From NCBI RefSeq assembly GCF_000012985.1, contig NC_007645.1, positions 3,192,501 through 3,256,500 of the forward strand: a DNA stretch of 64,000 nt, given 5' to 3'. The position numbers and the translations under genes were made by a program. The notes under the pieces are model-generated. The model did not search any database. It was not told the origin of the DNA and saw only the letters and a program-made list of their open reading frames with translations. Source of the stretch: Hahella chejuensis KCTC 2396 (lineage in GTDB: Bacteria; Pseudomonadota; Gammaproteobacteria; Pseudomonadales; Oleiphilaceae). Below, one piece after another: positions 34,598 to 43,378 of the stretch (position 1 is its first letter; every line of letters begins with the position of its first letter).

Positions 34598-36022
34598 ATG
34601 TTTGCATTATCGTTACGGTTCAACAATTTTCGCTTCAGGAAGGGAGTGGCTGGCATTCCCGACAGTGCGGTTTATAAACAGGCCATGGCTCATTATTACC
34701 TGAATAAACGGCGTCATAACGCAGATCTCGGCGTGGCTTGTCAGGCTTTCGAACAGGCTTATCAGGACCGGCGCCGTGAAGGGGACTTGGTTAATGACCT
34801 GATTATTGTCGAGCAGGACGGCGTGCGCATCAAAGTCCGTAAACCGGATGGCGCCGAGTTCGCGACGTTGAATCTGGCCACCAATTCATATCAGGATCTG
34901 GACCTGGAAGCGGCTCCCCGGCAGCAATTGGCGGAATACGTGATGACCAATGCGCTGTCGAGCTGCCTGTCGAGAAAAATAGCCGGCCGGCTGCCCGTTC
35001 ACGCTCAATTGGAGGAGGAAATTCGAGACTTTCTAGAGTATGAATCCTGCCTGCTGGCCACTTGTGGCTACATTGCGCAACAGGCGGTTTTGTTCGCGTT
35101 ATTTCAGAAAGGTGACGTGATTTTCTCCGATGAGCACAATCACTCGTCATTGATCGACGGCATGCGCCTGACTGGTTCTGATGTGGTGATATATCCCCAT
35201 TTGGATTACGACAGGCTGCGCGCCCTCGTGAGAAAGCATCGATCTCGCTATAACTGTGCGGGCATTGTGTCCGACGGCGTGTTCAGCGCCCACGGAACCA
35301 TGGCGAATCTGGACGCCATCGCCGCTATTAAGCAGGAGCATAACCTGCTTTCCATTATCGACGACACCCATGGCTTCGCCACCATCGGACGGCGCGCCCG
35401 CGGCGTGCTTGATTACTATGAATCCCGCCCGGATGTATTAACGGCCAGTCTGGCTAAGGGCCTGGCCGGGTTTGGCGGCATGGTGGCGGCGAGTCGTCCT
35501 GTGTTGAGAGTGATCGACTGCTTCGGTCGGCAGAACATCAATACCTCGCATTTATCTCCCCTGGCGACAGCGCAATCCTATTTCAACCTCAAGCATCTAC
35601 GCGCCAATCTGTCCGCCTTCACCGCCGACCTTAATCAGGCGGTGAGGTTCTTTAACCAGGCGCTGGACAGGAGAAGTCTTAAGCAATATCAGGACGCCAA
35701 CACGTATGCGCACCCTATATTTTCCTTTTATGGCGATTCGGAGACGCAGGTGGTGGAGGCCTACCAGTTATTGCTGGAGAACGGGTTTACGGGCGCTTTT
35801 TTTCCTCCTCCCGTAGCGCCTGCGCCAACCATCCGGTTCTCTCTGCATCGTAAGGTGGATTCGGAGTCTTTAACGCGTCTGGCGGTGTTGATTGAACGTT
35901 GCGGTCTGCGGCCGCTAAGTCGTGAGTATTGGCCCCACATGCAAGCAGTTCGGCAAGTGCAGTCAGCATCCGCGACGCCATTAGAATTGCTCCGTGATTC
36001 CCGGTTGGCGTCTCTGAAATAA
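34598..36022 (+). CDS. PLP-dependent alpha-oxoamine synthase-like acyltransferase
   Basis: ATG 34598 has GAGGAGG upstream and gives 474 residues. The fold type I PLP enzyme has LATNSYQDL near the start of the catalytic domain, DEHNHSSLIDGMRL, SDGVFSAHGTMANLDAI, DDTHGFATIG and the PLP lysine in TASLAKGLAG. This arrangement matches alpha-oxoamine synthases (KBL, BioF, ALAS, serine palmitoyltransferase, CqsA/LqsA), which condense an amino acid with an acyl thioester. An N-terminal extension of about 100 residues (FALSLRFNNFRFRKG) is unusual and also seen in some long-chain or acyl-carrier forms. It is probably a biosynthetic enzyme for a lipid or a ketone signal. Confidence 0.85.
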   Translation: MFALSLRFNNFRFRKGVAGIPDSAVYKQAMAHYYLNKRRHNADLGVACQAFEQAYQDRRREGDLVNDLIIVEQDGVRIKVRKPDGAEFATLNLATNSYQDLDLEAAPRQQLAEYVMTNALSSCLSRKIAGRLPVHAQLEEEIRDFLEYESCLLATCGYIAQQAVLFALFQKGDVIFSDEHNHSSLIDGMRLTGSDVVIYPHLDYDRLRALVRKHRSRYNCAGIVSDGVFSAHGTMANLDAIAAIKQEHNLLSIIDDTHGFATIGRRARGVLDYYESRPDVLTASLAKGLAGFGGMVAASRPVLRVIDCFGRQNINTSHLSPLATAQSYFNLKHLRANLSAFTADLNQAVRFFNQALDRRSLKQYQDANTYAHPIFSFYGDSETQVVEAYQLLLENGFTGAFFPPPVAPAPTIRFSLHRKVDSESLTRLAVLIERCGLRPLSREYWPHMQAVRQVQSASATPLELLRDSRLASLK

Positions 36023-36033
36023 GGAGTTTAAAA

Positions 36034-36810
36034 ATGAAAAAACGTAAGCTTCCGACGCAGGTAGCGACATCGATGAACTATAAACGGATTCAAAGTGAGT
36101 CTTTCTTGTCCTGTTGGTTTCTGAGTTACTGTCTTCTGGTGAGTTCCGCCGAGCGCTTTATTATTCGCAGCGCCGGCGACGCCATGCGGGACGTTGACAA
36201 CGCCGAATTAAAAGACAACCTGAAACTCTGTTTCTTTCAGGAAGCGCAACACGCCAGGAGCCATGGCGCATTTAGCGAGGGTTATTTCGAACAAAGGCCA
36301 ATACTGCGCAAATTCGTAAAGGTGAACGACTTTCTGAACTACGGCGTGATTGAGACTCTGGCGCCCTGGAAACTGAAGCTGTCATTCGCCGCCGCGATGG
36401 AGCAATTAAACGCGGAAATCGCCTGCTTTGGTTTGCAAAGACTGAGCGAAATCAGCAAAGAAGAGTCGTTCCGGCAGATGCTAAGTTGGCATTTCGTGGA
36501 GGAAATAGAACATCGGGAGCATGTTTATGACCTGATGCAGGAAAAAGGAGTGGGGCAAGGGGCAAGAGTGCTTGGAATGATTCTGGTCTGGTGGTCTTTT
36601 TCCTTCTGGATCACATCAGGAGCTGCGCTGATTTGTGGGATGCAATGGAGGTTGTTGCGGCAGGGCGGAAAAGATATACGGAAACAGGGCGTCCTCCTGC
36701 GATTGTTACGATCAGCGTGGCGATATTGCCGCAAGGAGTATCATCCTTCTGTGGAGAAACTTCCGCCGGAATTCTTTATTTACCAGAAACGTGTACAGGT
36801 ATTGGAGTGA
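36034..36810 (+). CDS. Predicted metal-dependent hydrolase (PF10118, ferritin-like)
   Basis: A 258-residue protein with two ExxH-type metal-binding helices, FFQEAQHARSH (about 67-77) and HFVEEIEHREHVYDL (about 152-166), as in the PF10118 predicted metal-dependent hydrolase family with a di-iron ferritin-like arrangement. A membrane-like segment (VLGMILVWWSFSFWITSGA) follows near 178-196. Members often accompany fatty-acid or secondary-metabolite genes; no reaction is firmly known. It is 11 bases downstream of the oxoamine synthase and is likely to act on the same product. Start ATG 36034 follows AAGGAG. Confidence 0.85.
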   Translation: MKKRKLPTQVATSMNYKRIQSESFLSCWFLSYCLLVSSAERFIIRSAGDAMRDVDNAELKDNLKLCFFQEAQHARSHGAFSEGYFEQRPILRKFVKVNDFLNYGVIETLAPWKLKLSFAAAMEQLNAEIACFGLQRLSEISKEESFRQMLSWHFVEEIEHREHVYDLMQEKGVGQGARVLGMILVWWSFSFWITSGAALICGMQWRLLRQGGKDIRKQGVLLRLLRSAWRYCRKEYHPSVEKLPPEFFIYQKRVQVLE

Positions 36811-36860
36811 TACTTGAGTGGTATATGAATAGCTCTGCCGAGTCGCATAATCAGGAGATA

Positions 36861-36903
36861 AAAATGGCCTCCCTGAGTCATGTGAGATCAGGAAGGCCAT
36901 TTG
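36861..36903. terminator. Bidirectional terminator hairpin
   Basis: AAATGGCCTCCCTGA pairs with TCAGGAAGGCCATTT with one mismatch, giving a long stem. The flanking A and T residues serve both strands, so it ends the plus-strand oxoamine cluster and the minus-strand lipoprotein genes that converge here. Confidence 0.8.
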
Positions 36904-36937
36904 TGCAGAGCGTCTATCTCTCTGCGAGGCTCGCTGC

Positions 36938-37600
36938 TTACTGCCCCTGCGTCTCAACCTTCAGATACGGCCCCGGCAACAGGCCATTACCGGGTGAGTT
37001 GATGGTTCTGTAGTTGGCGTTGGCGGAGAGTTCCGGCGTTTTATCGCTCACGGAGTTCACTACCTGCTCAACCACAGCGGCCACCAGCATGCCCGCCAGG
37101 CCATTGCCGCCGCCGTCACCAGAGGACTGCTGGGCATAGGCGCGGCCTTGCCACAGAGTTTCGCCGGTTCTGGCGTCAATCAGGCGCCAGGACGAAGACA
37201 CCACAGCGACGGAGGAGATAATCTGGTATTGCTGTCCCCAATCGTCAATGGTGACGTACAACACCGCGTCCGGACCAATGTGCTCGCGCAACTTGTCCAG
37301 GGGGACGCTGTTCATTTCCGCCGGCGTAGGCAGGCCGTTGTCCTTCAGAAACTGATCTATCACCGCGACAGGGAAGACGTAGTAGCCTTTTTCCGCCAGC
37401 GGCGCAGAGATCGTGGACAGGAAAATGTAGGGCGCATTCACTTCCACTGTGTTGTTTTGCGGCGGAATCACCAGAATTGAACGCGGTTTGCTCGCCAACA
37501 GCGCGGAATAGTCATAGGGCTGTTGCGTGGCGCAGCCAGTGCTCAACACAACGGTCAGCGACAACAGGCTGAGAAGCTTCCAAAGTGGTAAAGATCTCAT
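36938..37600 (-). CDS. DUF799 (GNA1162-like) lipoprotein
   Basis: A 220-residue lipoprotein with signal peptide and lipobox LSTGC (Cys about 23). The body matches DUF799/GNA1162, an outer-membrane-associated family whose fold resembles TolB-like N-terminal domains (SILVIPPQNNTVEVNAPYIF, then LIDARTGETLWQGRA). Its gene overlaps the stop of the DUF4810 gene by four bases. It is the third member of the three-gene unit CsgG-DUF4810-DUF799. Confidence 0.9.
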   Translation of the reverse strand: MRSLPLWKLLSLLSLTVVLSTGCATQQPYDYSALLASKPRSILVIPPQNNTVEVNAPYIFLSTISAPLAEKGYYVFPVAVIDQFLKDNGLPTPAEMNSVPLDKLREHIGPDAVLYVTIDDWGQQYQIISSVAVVSSSWRLIDARTGETLWQGRAYAQQSSGDGGGNGLAGMLVAAVVEQVVNSVSDKTPELSANANYRTINSPGNGLLPGPYLKVETQGQ

Positions 37601-37965
37601 TTAGCCGCCCCCTTTTTGGCTCTCTCCAGAATTCCGTCGATAAATGTCGCGGATTCAGGGTAGAGCGCTTTTTCCTGATTGAACGCCTCCACCGCCAAGC
37701 CGGGCTCTCCCGCGCTGGCGTAGATCATGCCCAGATGCGCGTAAAGCCCTGGAGGGACCTGCTGGCCATGGTTGTTGGCCTGCTCGATGGTGACCGTCAG
37801 TTTTTCAATCTGCGTGTTGTTGTCCGCTTCGCCGGGCTTGGTGTACATGTCCAGCAAAACGTCCTGATAAGACCCCCAATAATAGAGGCCTCGCGGTTGG
37901 TTGGCGCACCCCGCCAAGATGGCGAGAGCCAGAGCCGGCGCAATAAGGCGTAAAGTTTTCTTCAT
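37597..37965 (-). CDS. DUF4810 lipoprotein
   Basis: A 122-residue lipoprotein (lipobox LAGC, Cys about 20) with the DUF4810 start CANQPRGLYYWGSYQDVL. A short TPR-like helical part follows (LYAHLGMIYASAGEPGLAVE, then AFNQEKALYPES), suggesting a partner-binding surface. It lies between the CsgG-like gene (31 bases upstream) and the DUF799 gene (four-base overlap). Confidence 0.9.
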   Translation of the reverse strand: MKKTLRLIAPALALAILAGCANQPRGLYYWGSYQDVLLDMYTKPGEADNNTQIEKLTVTIEQANNHGQQVPPGLYAHLGMIYASAGEPGLAVEAFNQEKALYPESATFIDGILERAKKGAAK

Positions 37966-37996
37966 TCCAGTATTACCTGACAGCGAATGTAAGCGG

Positions 37997-38662
37997 TTAT
38001 TTCAGTCTCAGTGAGCCTGAGTCCAGGTCACGAACCAGGTTGTTGACCACTTCGGTAATCGCGAAGTTCAGCACTTTGCCGTTTAACGTGGCGTCATAGC
38101 CCGCGGTGCCGCCGAAACCGACGATTTCGCGGTTGCTCAGTTCGTATTCGCCAGCGCCCTGGGTGGAATAGATGATGGCGGAGGTTTCTACGTCAACCAC
38201 AGACAAGGCGACTTTCGCGTAAGCGACTTGTTGCTTGCCGCGGCCCAGGATGCCGAACAGCTGTCTATCGCCCACTTCTTTGCGGCCGAATTCGGTGACG
38301 CTGCCGGAAATAACATAACGCGCGCCGGCGATTTTTTGTTTAACGCCTGCGATCTGCGCTTCTTGTTGCAGCTCCTGCATGTTGTCGCGGTCCACCAGGT
38401 TGAAACGCTGGGTCTGCTGCATATGGGTTTTCAGGATGGATTTGGCCTGGCTGCCCAGACGGTCCGTATCCGATGAAAACAGTCCTTGCATGTAGTTGGA
38501 GCGGTTCTGGAAATTGCCGACCACCAGGGTGGTGCGCTCGCCGTTGTAGGATGTGCCGTAAGAGGCGACTTTCTGGGGTTCGATGGCGCGGTGGCTTTCA
38601 GTGGCGCACGCGGAAACCATAATGGTCAGCGCGATCAACGCTGCATTTTTCATGGCCTTCAT
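37997..38662 (-). CDS. CsgG/HfaB-family lipoprotein
   Basis: ATG 38662 has AAGGAG ten bases upstream; the 221-residue protein begins with a lipobox (VSAC, Cys about 19). It matches the CsgG family (HfaB, curli assembly), with NFQNRSNYMQGLFS, FNLVDRDNMQELQQEAQIAG and ALSVVDVETSAIIYSTQGAG. CsgG forms an outer-membrane ring that exports curli subunits. This copy is shorter and is not next to curli genes, so it may be a non-curli CsgG-like component, as in other CsgG-DUF4810-DUF799 trios. An alternative start (MKNAAL) lies three codons downstream. Confidence 0.88.
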   Translation of the reverse strand: MKAMKNAALIALTIMVSACATESHRAIEPQKVASYGTSYNGERTTLVVGNFQNRSNYMQGLFSSDTDRLGSQAKSILKTHMQQTQRFNLVDRDNMQELQQEAQIAGVKQKIAGARYVISGSVTEFGRKEVGDRQLFGILGRGKQQVAYAKVALSVVDVETSAIIYSTQGAGEYELSNREIVGFGGTAGYDATLNGKVLNFAITEVVNNLVRDLDSGSLRLK

Positions 38663-38789
38663 GGAAAAGTTACTCCTTAAGGGGGGATCGACTTGAAGTG
38701 TAGTTGAGCGCGCCTTGGCGCTCAAAGGTGACTTATACTTTTTACAATTGGCTTATGCAACCTTAAATCTCCACCTTAGGGGTTCTCCC

Positions 38790-39968
38790 TTATTCTGTCG
38801 TCAGCATGGCCTCTTTTGCGCCATCCGATAAATGGCCGACGCCAATTCGCCGCTTAGCCCAGAATGGAGAGTGCGCGAACCTTTTGGGGCCGGCGTAGGT
38901 GAGCCGGAGGTGGGTTTGATAGCGTTCGGCGACGCGCAGCATTTCCGCACGATAGGCTTCCCAGGCGTCAGCTTTAAAAGGAAAACCCTTGTTAATTGCG
39001 TTAGCCGCGCTGACGGCGCTCGCCAGACAGTGAAACAATCCCTGAGAAGAGATCGGGTCGAAAGCGATCAAGGCGTCGCCGATGGCCATAAGCCCCTGTT
39101 GGGCGAGCGCCTGCGTCTGTGAAGCGGTTAAATCCAGCATCGCGGCGCCGGCGGGATGATAGCGCAGGGATTCCGGCTCTGAATCTGCAATGACTTCCCG
39201 CAGAATGGCGTGACGGCGAGCGAGATTCAAAAAAGCGCGGGGTTCCCGCCATTGATGTCGCAATGGGTCATGGGCGTCAAAATGATAGGCGAGCACTCTT
39301 TTTCCATGAGGAATGCGGGCGCTGTACCACCAGCCGTTTGCGTCCGCACAGGTGCGAAGCGTTGCTTCCTGATCGTTGGGAAGGCAAGGCAAAAAGGCGA
39401 AGGCGCAAAGCAGGTCGTCATCACCCTGGCGAGGCGCTCCTAAACGACGGGCAATGGCGCCGGAGCGGCCGGTGGCGTCTATTAATACTTGAGCGGTATG
39501 GGGCGAGTCTAAGTGAGGAGATTGAATCCGCCAGACACTCTCGCGCCTGTCGATGTCAATCTGGCGACACCCTGTAATTATACGGGCGCCAGCGTCGATC
39601 GCGCCTTGATACAAGAGCTGATCAAACCCCCGCCGATCCAGTAGCCAACCGGGACCGGAGGGATCTAACAACGCGTCCCGCCAAACCGGAAATTCGGTGT
39701 CCCAGACCGATAAGGCGGAGCCCCGCTGCAAGTGGGGGCCTTGCAGGAAGCGTTCCCACAGATCCAGCTTGCGCAGCAGTACGCTGGCGGCGCCGGGGAG
39801 CGACTCGCCAATGCGTGGACCTGTCTCTACGGTCGCGCGCCGCTCAATCACCAGAACGTCATGAGTCGGGCGCAGAAGTCTCGCCAGCGCTGAACCAGCG
39901 GGGCCTGCGCCTAATATAATGACATCCCGGCGCCGCTGGTCCGACGCGCTCCCTGTCGCCTCCATCAT
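38790..39968 (-). CDS. lodB: LodB-like FAD-dependent oxidoreductase for quinone cofactor formation
   Basis: The 392-residue flavoprotein has the Rossmann motif VIILGAGPAGSALARLL at residues 15-31 and the later FAD-binding GLMAIGDALIAFDPISSQGL, as in tryptophan-halogenase/geranylgeranyl-reductase-like monooxygenases. It follows seven bases behind the lodA gene. In the studied LodA/LodB pairs, LodB helps make the tryptophylquinone of LodA. The family placement rests on the motifs and the neighbour. There is no signal peptide, so it acts in the cytoplasm. Confidence 0.85.
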   Translation of the reverse strand: MMEATGSASDQRRRDVIILGAGPAGSALARLLRPTHDVLVIERRATVETGPRIGESLPGAASVLLRKLDLWERFLQGPHLQRGSALSVWDTEFPVWRDALLDPSGPGWLLDRRGFDQLLYQGAIDAGARIITGCRQIDIDRRESVWRIQSPHLDSPHTAQVLIDATGRSGAIARRLGAPRQGDDDLLCAFAFLPCLPNDQEATLRTCADANGWWYSARIPHGKRVLAYHFDAHDPLRHQWREPRAFLNLARRHAILREVIADSEPESLRYHPAGAAMLDLTASQTQALAQQGLMAIGDALIAFDPISSQGLFHCLASAVSAANAINKGFPFKADAWEAYRAEMLRVAERYQTHLRLTYAGPKRFAHSPFWAKRRIGVGHLSDGAKEAMLTTE

Positions 39969-39975
39969 GAGTTGA

Positions 39976-41835
39976 CTATCGCCGTGGCGCTTTCTGCCGC
40001 ATGAGCTCCCGGCGCATGGCGTGGTCAGTGAGGCGACGCTCTTCTTTCGTCATGGCCGGACCGCCGCGATCCTCGACCTGCATCACCGGCGGAAAGTCCG
40101 GGTCATTAGGCACGCCGGGACGCACTTCGACAATGCCCATTTCCGGGAAGCGATCAATCATATTGGCCAGCTGGTTGTCATAGCCGACGCCAAGGGTGCG
40201 GTCCCAGTCAGAGCGCGCTTGATAGGCGGCGATACGTTCCTGACGCGTCAGGCCGGTATCCATCACCTTGCTGTAGTTCTCTTCGCTCAATACCTGATTC
40301 GGCACCCGGGCGGGCCAGAAGGTGGGCAAATAAGGATCGTATTGAGAGTCATAGCCGGACCGGCAGCTTGCCGTGTCCGTTTGCCACGGAATCGCCATCC
40401 AGCGGGTAATGGAGCCGGGGAACTGAGCATAGAGAGGCCCGTTATAGGACAAAGCTTCCGCCGAGGTGAGCGTGCTTCCATAGTTCGGCTCTGGATTATT
40501 GGGCGTGCGGTGACGCCAGCGATAAGGTTCGCTATACATGGTGGCGTGACGTACCGGCCAGGTCATCTCACAACCAGGATGGAAGGCGTCCGCCAGGCAG
40601 AACTCCAGCGCGGCTTTGTCCAGACAGGCGGGCTGCTCGCTGATCGGCACGTCGTCGATGGAGCGGGGCGGGTTGGCGTCCGGGTCGTAATCAGACTCAA
40701 ATTGCCCCTGCGCCCAGTAGCCCAGCATGGCCAACTGGGTTTCCGTCAACGCGTTCATAGCGTTGGTGACCGGCGGCATCGGGATATTCATGGCGTCGCC
40801 ATATACCCAGGGCCAAAGGTTCAGGGAAATATCATTGCGGCCGGGATGACGAAATGCGTTGGCGACGGTCCGTCGCAGCTCCGCATAATCATCGCCGGGC
40901 ATGGAAAGCTTGCGCAGGTAGTCAGGGTCGAGAAAATGTTGCGGCATGCCGAATCCGAAGCCCGCCGCAAATCCTGCGTTCATCCACTGCAAGTCGCACA
41001 TGGCCTTGAGGACAGGCAGGATGTCATTCTGAAAGGAGGGGCAGGTGGGGGCGGGCGCCATGCCGGCGTTGATCGCCAGATCCGTCATCAATGCGTACAT
41101 GGTGCGCACGGACTTTTGCTGCGGCCCGTAATTGGGCGGCGCCACCACCACCCAGGCCGGCGCCACATCCAGTTTTCTACCGTTGAAAACGACTGTAGCG
41201 GTGACCGGACCATCGCTGGTGTCGTCATACCAGCCGTCGTTATTGGCGAAGGTAGTGGGCGGCTTGCCATCGTATGAGGCGGACTTGCCATGACCGCCGA
41301 ACACCAGCAGACGACCGGTCGAATCAGTGCGCAATTCTCCCAACGGTACGTCTATCCCCATGAACTTACCGCCCCGGAACTGGTACTCCGGCCCATAGCT
41401 GGAAGGGGTATTGATAGAACGGGGGCCAGGAGTAATGGATAGCTCGCTGCGGTCTTGCACGCTGGCGTTGCGTAAAGTGCTGGGCGTGGCCGTCGCAGCC
41501 TCCGGAATATCCAGCGCCAGTTCAAAGTTGTACCAGGCCGCCTTGTGGTTGGCCAGCTCCACTGTCCACTCGATCTCGGTGACATCGTCAATCGACAACT
41601 CCCGCACCACCTGCCCGTTACCGTCATATCCATAGATCCGAAACTCCGCCACCTCACGCTTCAAGGCGCCGGTGGCGTCACGATATTCACCAGGCTCCTT
41701 GGGAGGCGGGTTCGACACCTGCGGCCCAATATAAAAACCGTCTTCTGCGAGGGAATTACCAACCCGAGCGATGCCAATGGAGGGATGAATCTTGGCGTAA
41801 ACAATCTGGTCGTCGGATTTGCTGCTGTTCGTCAT
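39976..41835 (-). CDS. lodA: LodA-like cysteine-tryptophylquinone amino acid oxidase
   Basis: ATG 41835 with GGGAG upstream gives 619 residues; the longer frame lacks a site. The protein matches LodA (L-lysine 6-oxidase) and GoxA (glycine oxidase), with YAKIHPSIGIARVGNS at the start, WVVVAPPNYGPQQKSVRTMY in the middle and the conserved LWPWVYGDAMN. The cysteine-tryptophylquinone partners are most likely C422 (in FHPGCEMTWP) and W484 (in IPWQTD), by the C...W order of LodA. The enzyme would oxidise an amino acid, releasing hydrogen peroxide and ammonia, often extracellularly. Whether lysine, glycine or another amino acid is the substrate is not clear from sequence. It is translated before lodB. 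Confidence 0.9.
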   Translation of the reverse strand: MTNSSKSDDQIVYAKIHPSIGIARVGNSLAEDGFYIGPQVSNPPPKEPGEYRDATGALKREVAEFRIYGYDGNGQVVRELSIDDVTEIEWTVELANHKAAWYNFELALDIPEAATATPSTLRNASVQDRSELSITPGPRSINTPSSYGPEYQFRGGKFMGIDVPLGELRTDSTGRLLVFGGHGKSASYDGKPPTTFANNDGWYDDTSDGPVTATVVFNGRKLDVAPAWVVVAPPNYGPQQKSVRTMYALMTDLAINAGMAPAPTCPSFQNDILPVLKAMCDLQWMNAGFAAGFGFGMPQHFLDPDYLRKLSMPGDDYAELRRTVANAFRHPGRNDISLNLWPWVYGDAMNIPMPPVTNAMNALTETQLAMLGYWAQGQFESDYDPDANPPRSIDDVPISEQPACLDKAALEFCLADAFHPGCEMTWPVRHATMYSEPYRWRHRTPNNPEPNYGSTLTSAEALSYNGPLYAQFPGSITRWMAIPWQTDTASCRSGYDSQYDPYLPTFWPARVPNQVLSEENYSKVMDTGLTRQERIAAYQARSDWDRTLGVGYDNQLANMIDRFPEMGIVEVRPGVPNDPDFPPVMQVEDRGGPAMTKEERRLTDHAMRRELMRQKAPRR

Positions 41836-42360
41836 AACACACTCCCTTTGGTTAATCAGATACCCGCCATGCCGTATCAGATGGCTGTTAATGGAGTGTA
41901 GATGGTGCTTGGGGATTAACAAGGCGGAAGAAATAACACTATTGGCGTTCGGCGATATCTACATTGAATTCAAAGCTACGCTAAAGAACCTCTCTCAGTT
42001 TTCTAGGGTTTCCCCTATCAGCCAAATAGCCCCCGCCGGTTTACCGATTGAGACAAGTGCTTATCTATCGTTAGGATGAAAATACTTTTGTCTCATTCTT
42101 TCGGAACACAGTATGCAAGAAGGCATCCACACAACTTCCCTCCCAAGCTCATGCCTCTTATGTGCTTTCAATTCCAAAAGCAAATCCAACTTGGTAAGCC
42201 GGTTTGTTTATACGAATAGGTTATAGGCCGTTGTTCTGTGAAGAATTATGCTGACGCAATCATGAGTGATAACATCCATCCCGGTTGGCGCTCACGGAGA
42301 GAAGACCTCCGTCGATTACCGTCTCTATTTATATAAAACACCGTTAAACAAGGCCTTTCT
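41836..42360. other. Intergenic region between lodA and the LRR gene
   Basis: A 525-base stretch between divergent genes, holding promoters for lodA (minus) and the leucine-rich-repeat lipoprotein (plus). The last 50 bases before 42361 resemble the region before 44992 (TATATAAA...ACA...TTTCTATGCTTCAGCG), evidence that the second LRR gene was duplicated with its promoter. Nothing else is recognised. Confidence 0.5.
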
Positions 42361-43365
42361 ATGCTTCAGCGCACTCTAGCTCTAATGATATTCACTCTGC
42401 TTGCCGGATGCGGACAATCCGAACCTCAAAAAGCTGAACCTGAGGCTAATAATGCTCCTCAGTATTCTGAGGCTGAGATCCAACGATATGTGGACCAGTG
42501 TGACAAGCACGATGGGAAGTCCCCACTGGAGATTGTGAGGGCATGTGTAAAATTAATTAAAGCAACACATTACCATACTCTTGATTTGAAGGGACTAAAT
42601 ATCGACAGTCTTCCCGATGATGTTTTTAAGGGCTTGGAGCATGTCAAAATTCTATATCTTAGCGAGAACTCGTTGTCCAGTTTGCCAAAGTCTATATCTG
42701 AAATGAAAAGTCTTAAAGTTGTACACTTAGGATGGAATGAATTTAAGGAGTTCCCAGTTGAATTGTTTGATATAGAAGGATTGAAGGATGTATATATATC
42801 AAAGAATAAAATATCTCATATTGATGAAGGTTTGAAAAATATAAACTCTTTGAGGCGAATTATTCTTTCGCATAATGAACTGAAAGAGTTTCCGCATGTT
42901 TTTACAGAGATGCCGAAACTTAAGATCCTTGACCTAGGAACAAACGCTATCAGTGAAATCCCTGAATCTATAAGAAATATGTCTGGGCTTATAGGGTTGT
43001 CCTTGTCTTATAATGATGTTAAAGCAATTCCTGCGGGAATAGGTGGTCTGGAAAATTTAACCATGTTGGATCTAAGTTCTAATGATCTACGGTCACTACC
43101 TATTGAGATTGCACATCTTCCGAAACTAATTGAACCAGTTGAAAATCATAGTGGATTTGTAAATAACTTGCTGGGCTTAGGGTTTGAAGAAGATGGCGAG
43201 GAAATTTATGGTGTTTCAATATTGAAAGGTTATAAAACCACCCCTTCAGTGAGCGAATATTCAGGAATAAACCTTCTATTTAATGACATTTCATCGCTGG
43301 ATAGAGAATTTTGTAAAGTTTTCTTTATGAAGCTAGATAGTAAGGTTGTTATTAATTGTAATTAA
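42361..43365 (+). CDS. Leucine-rich-repeat lipoprotein (first copy)
   Basis: A 334-residue AT-rich gene with lipobox LLAGC (Cys 17). Residues about 70-270 hold seven or eight leucine-rich repeats of 23 residues (SLKVVHLGWNEFKEFPVELF and LKILDLGTNAISEIPESI), of the short bacterial/ribonuclease-inhibitor-like type. The C-terminal 60 residues with CKVFFMKLDSKVVINCN look like a capping domain with two cysteines. It probably sits on the periplasmic or outer face of a membrane and binds a protein. A 13-base gap leads to the unknown gene at 43379. A paralog lies at 44992. Confidence 0.85.
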   Translation: MLQRTLALMIFTLLAGCGQSEPQKAEPEANNAPQYSEAEIQRYVDQCDKHDGKSPLEIVRACVKLIKATHYHTLDLKGLNIDSLPDDVFKGLEHVKILYLSENSLSSLPKSISEMKSLKVVHLGWNEFKEFPVELFDIEGLKDVYISKNKISHIDEGLKNINSLRRIILSHNELKEFPHVFTEMPKLKILDLGTNAISEIPESIRNMSGLIGLSLSYNDVKAIPAGIGGLENLTMLDLSSNDLRSLPIEIAHLPKLIEPVENHSGFVNNLLGLGFEEDGEEIYGVSILKGYKTTPSVSEYSGINLLFNDISSLDREFCKVFFMKLDSKVVINCN

Positions 43366-43378
43366 GAGGTGAGACTGT

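Noticed and set aside
40021-41277. A 418-codon plus-strand open frame opposite lodA
   Set aside because: Complementary to the lodA gene, which has a clear family match; the antisense frame has no recognisable domain.
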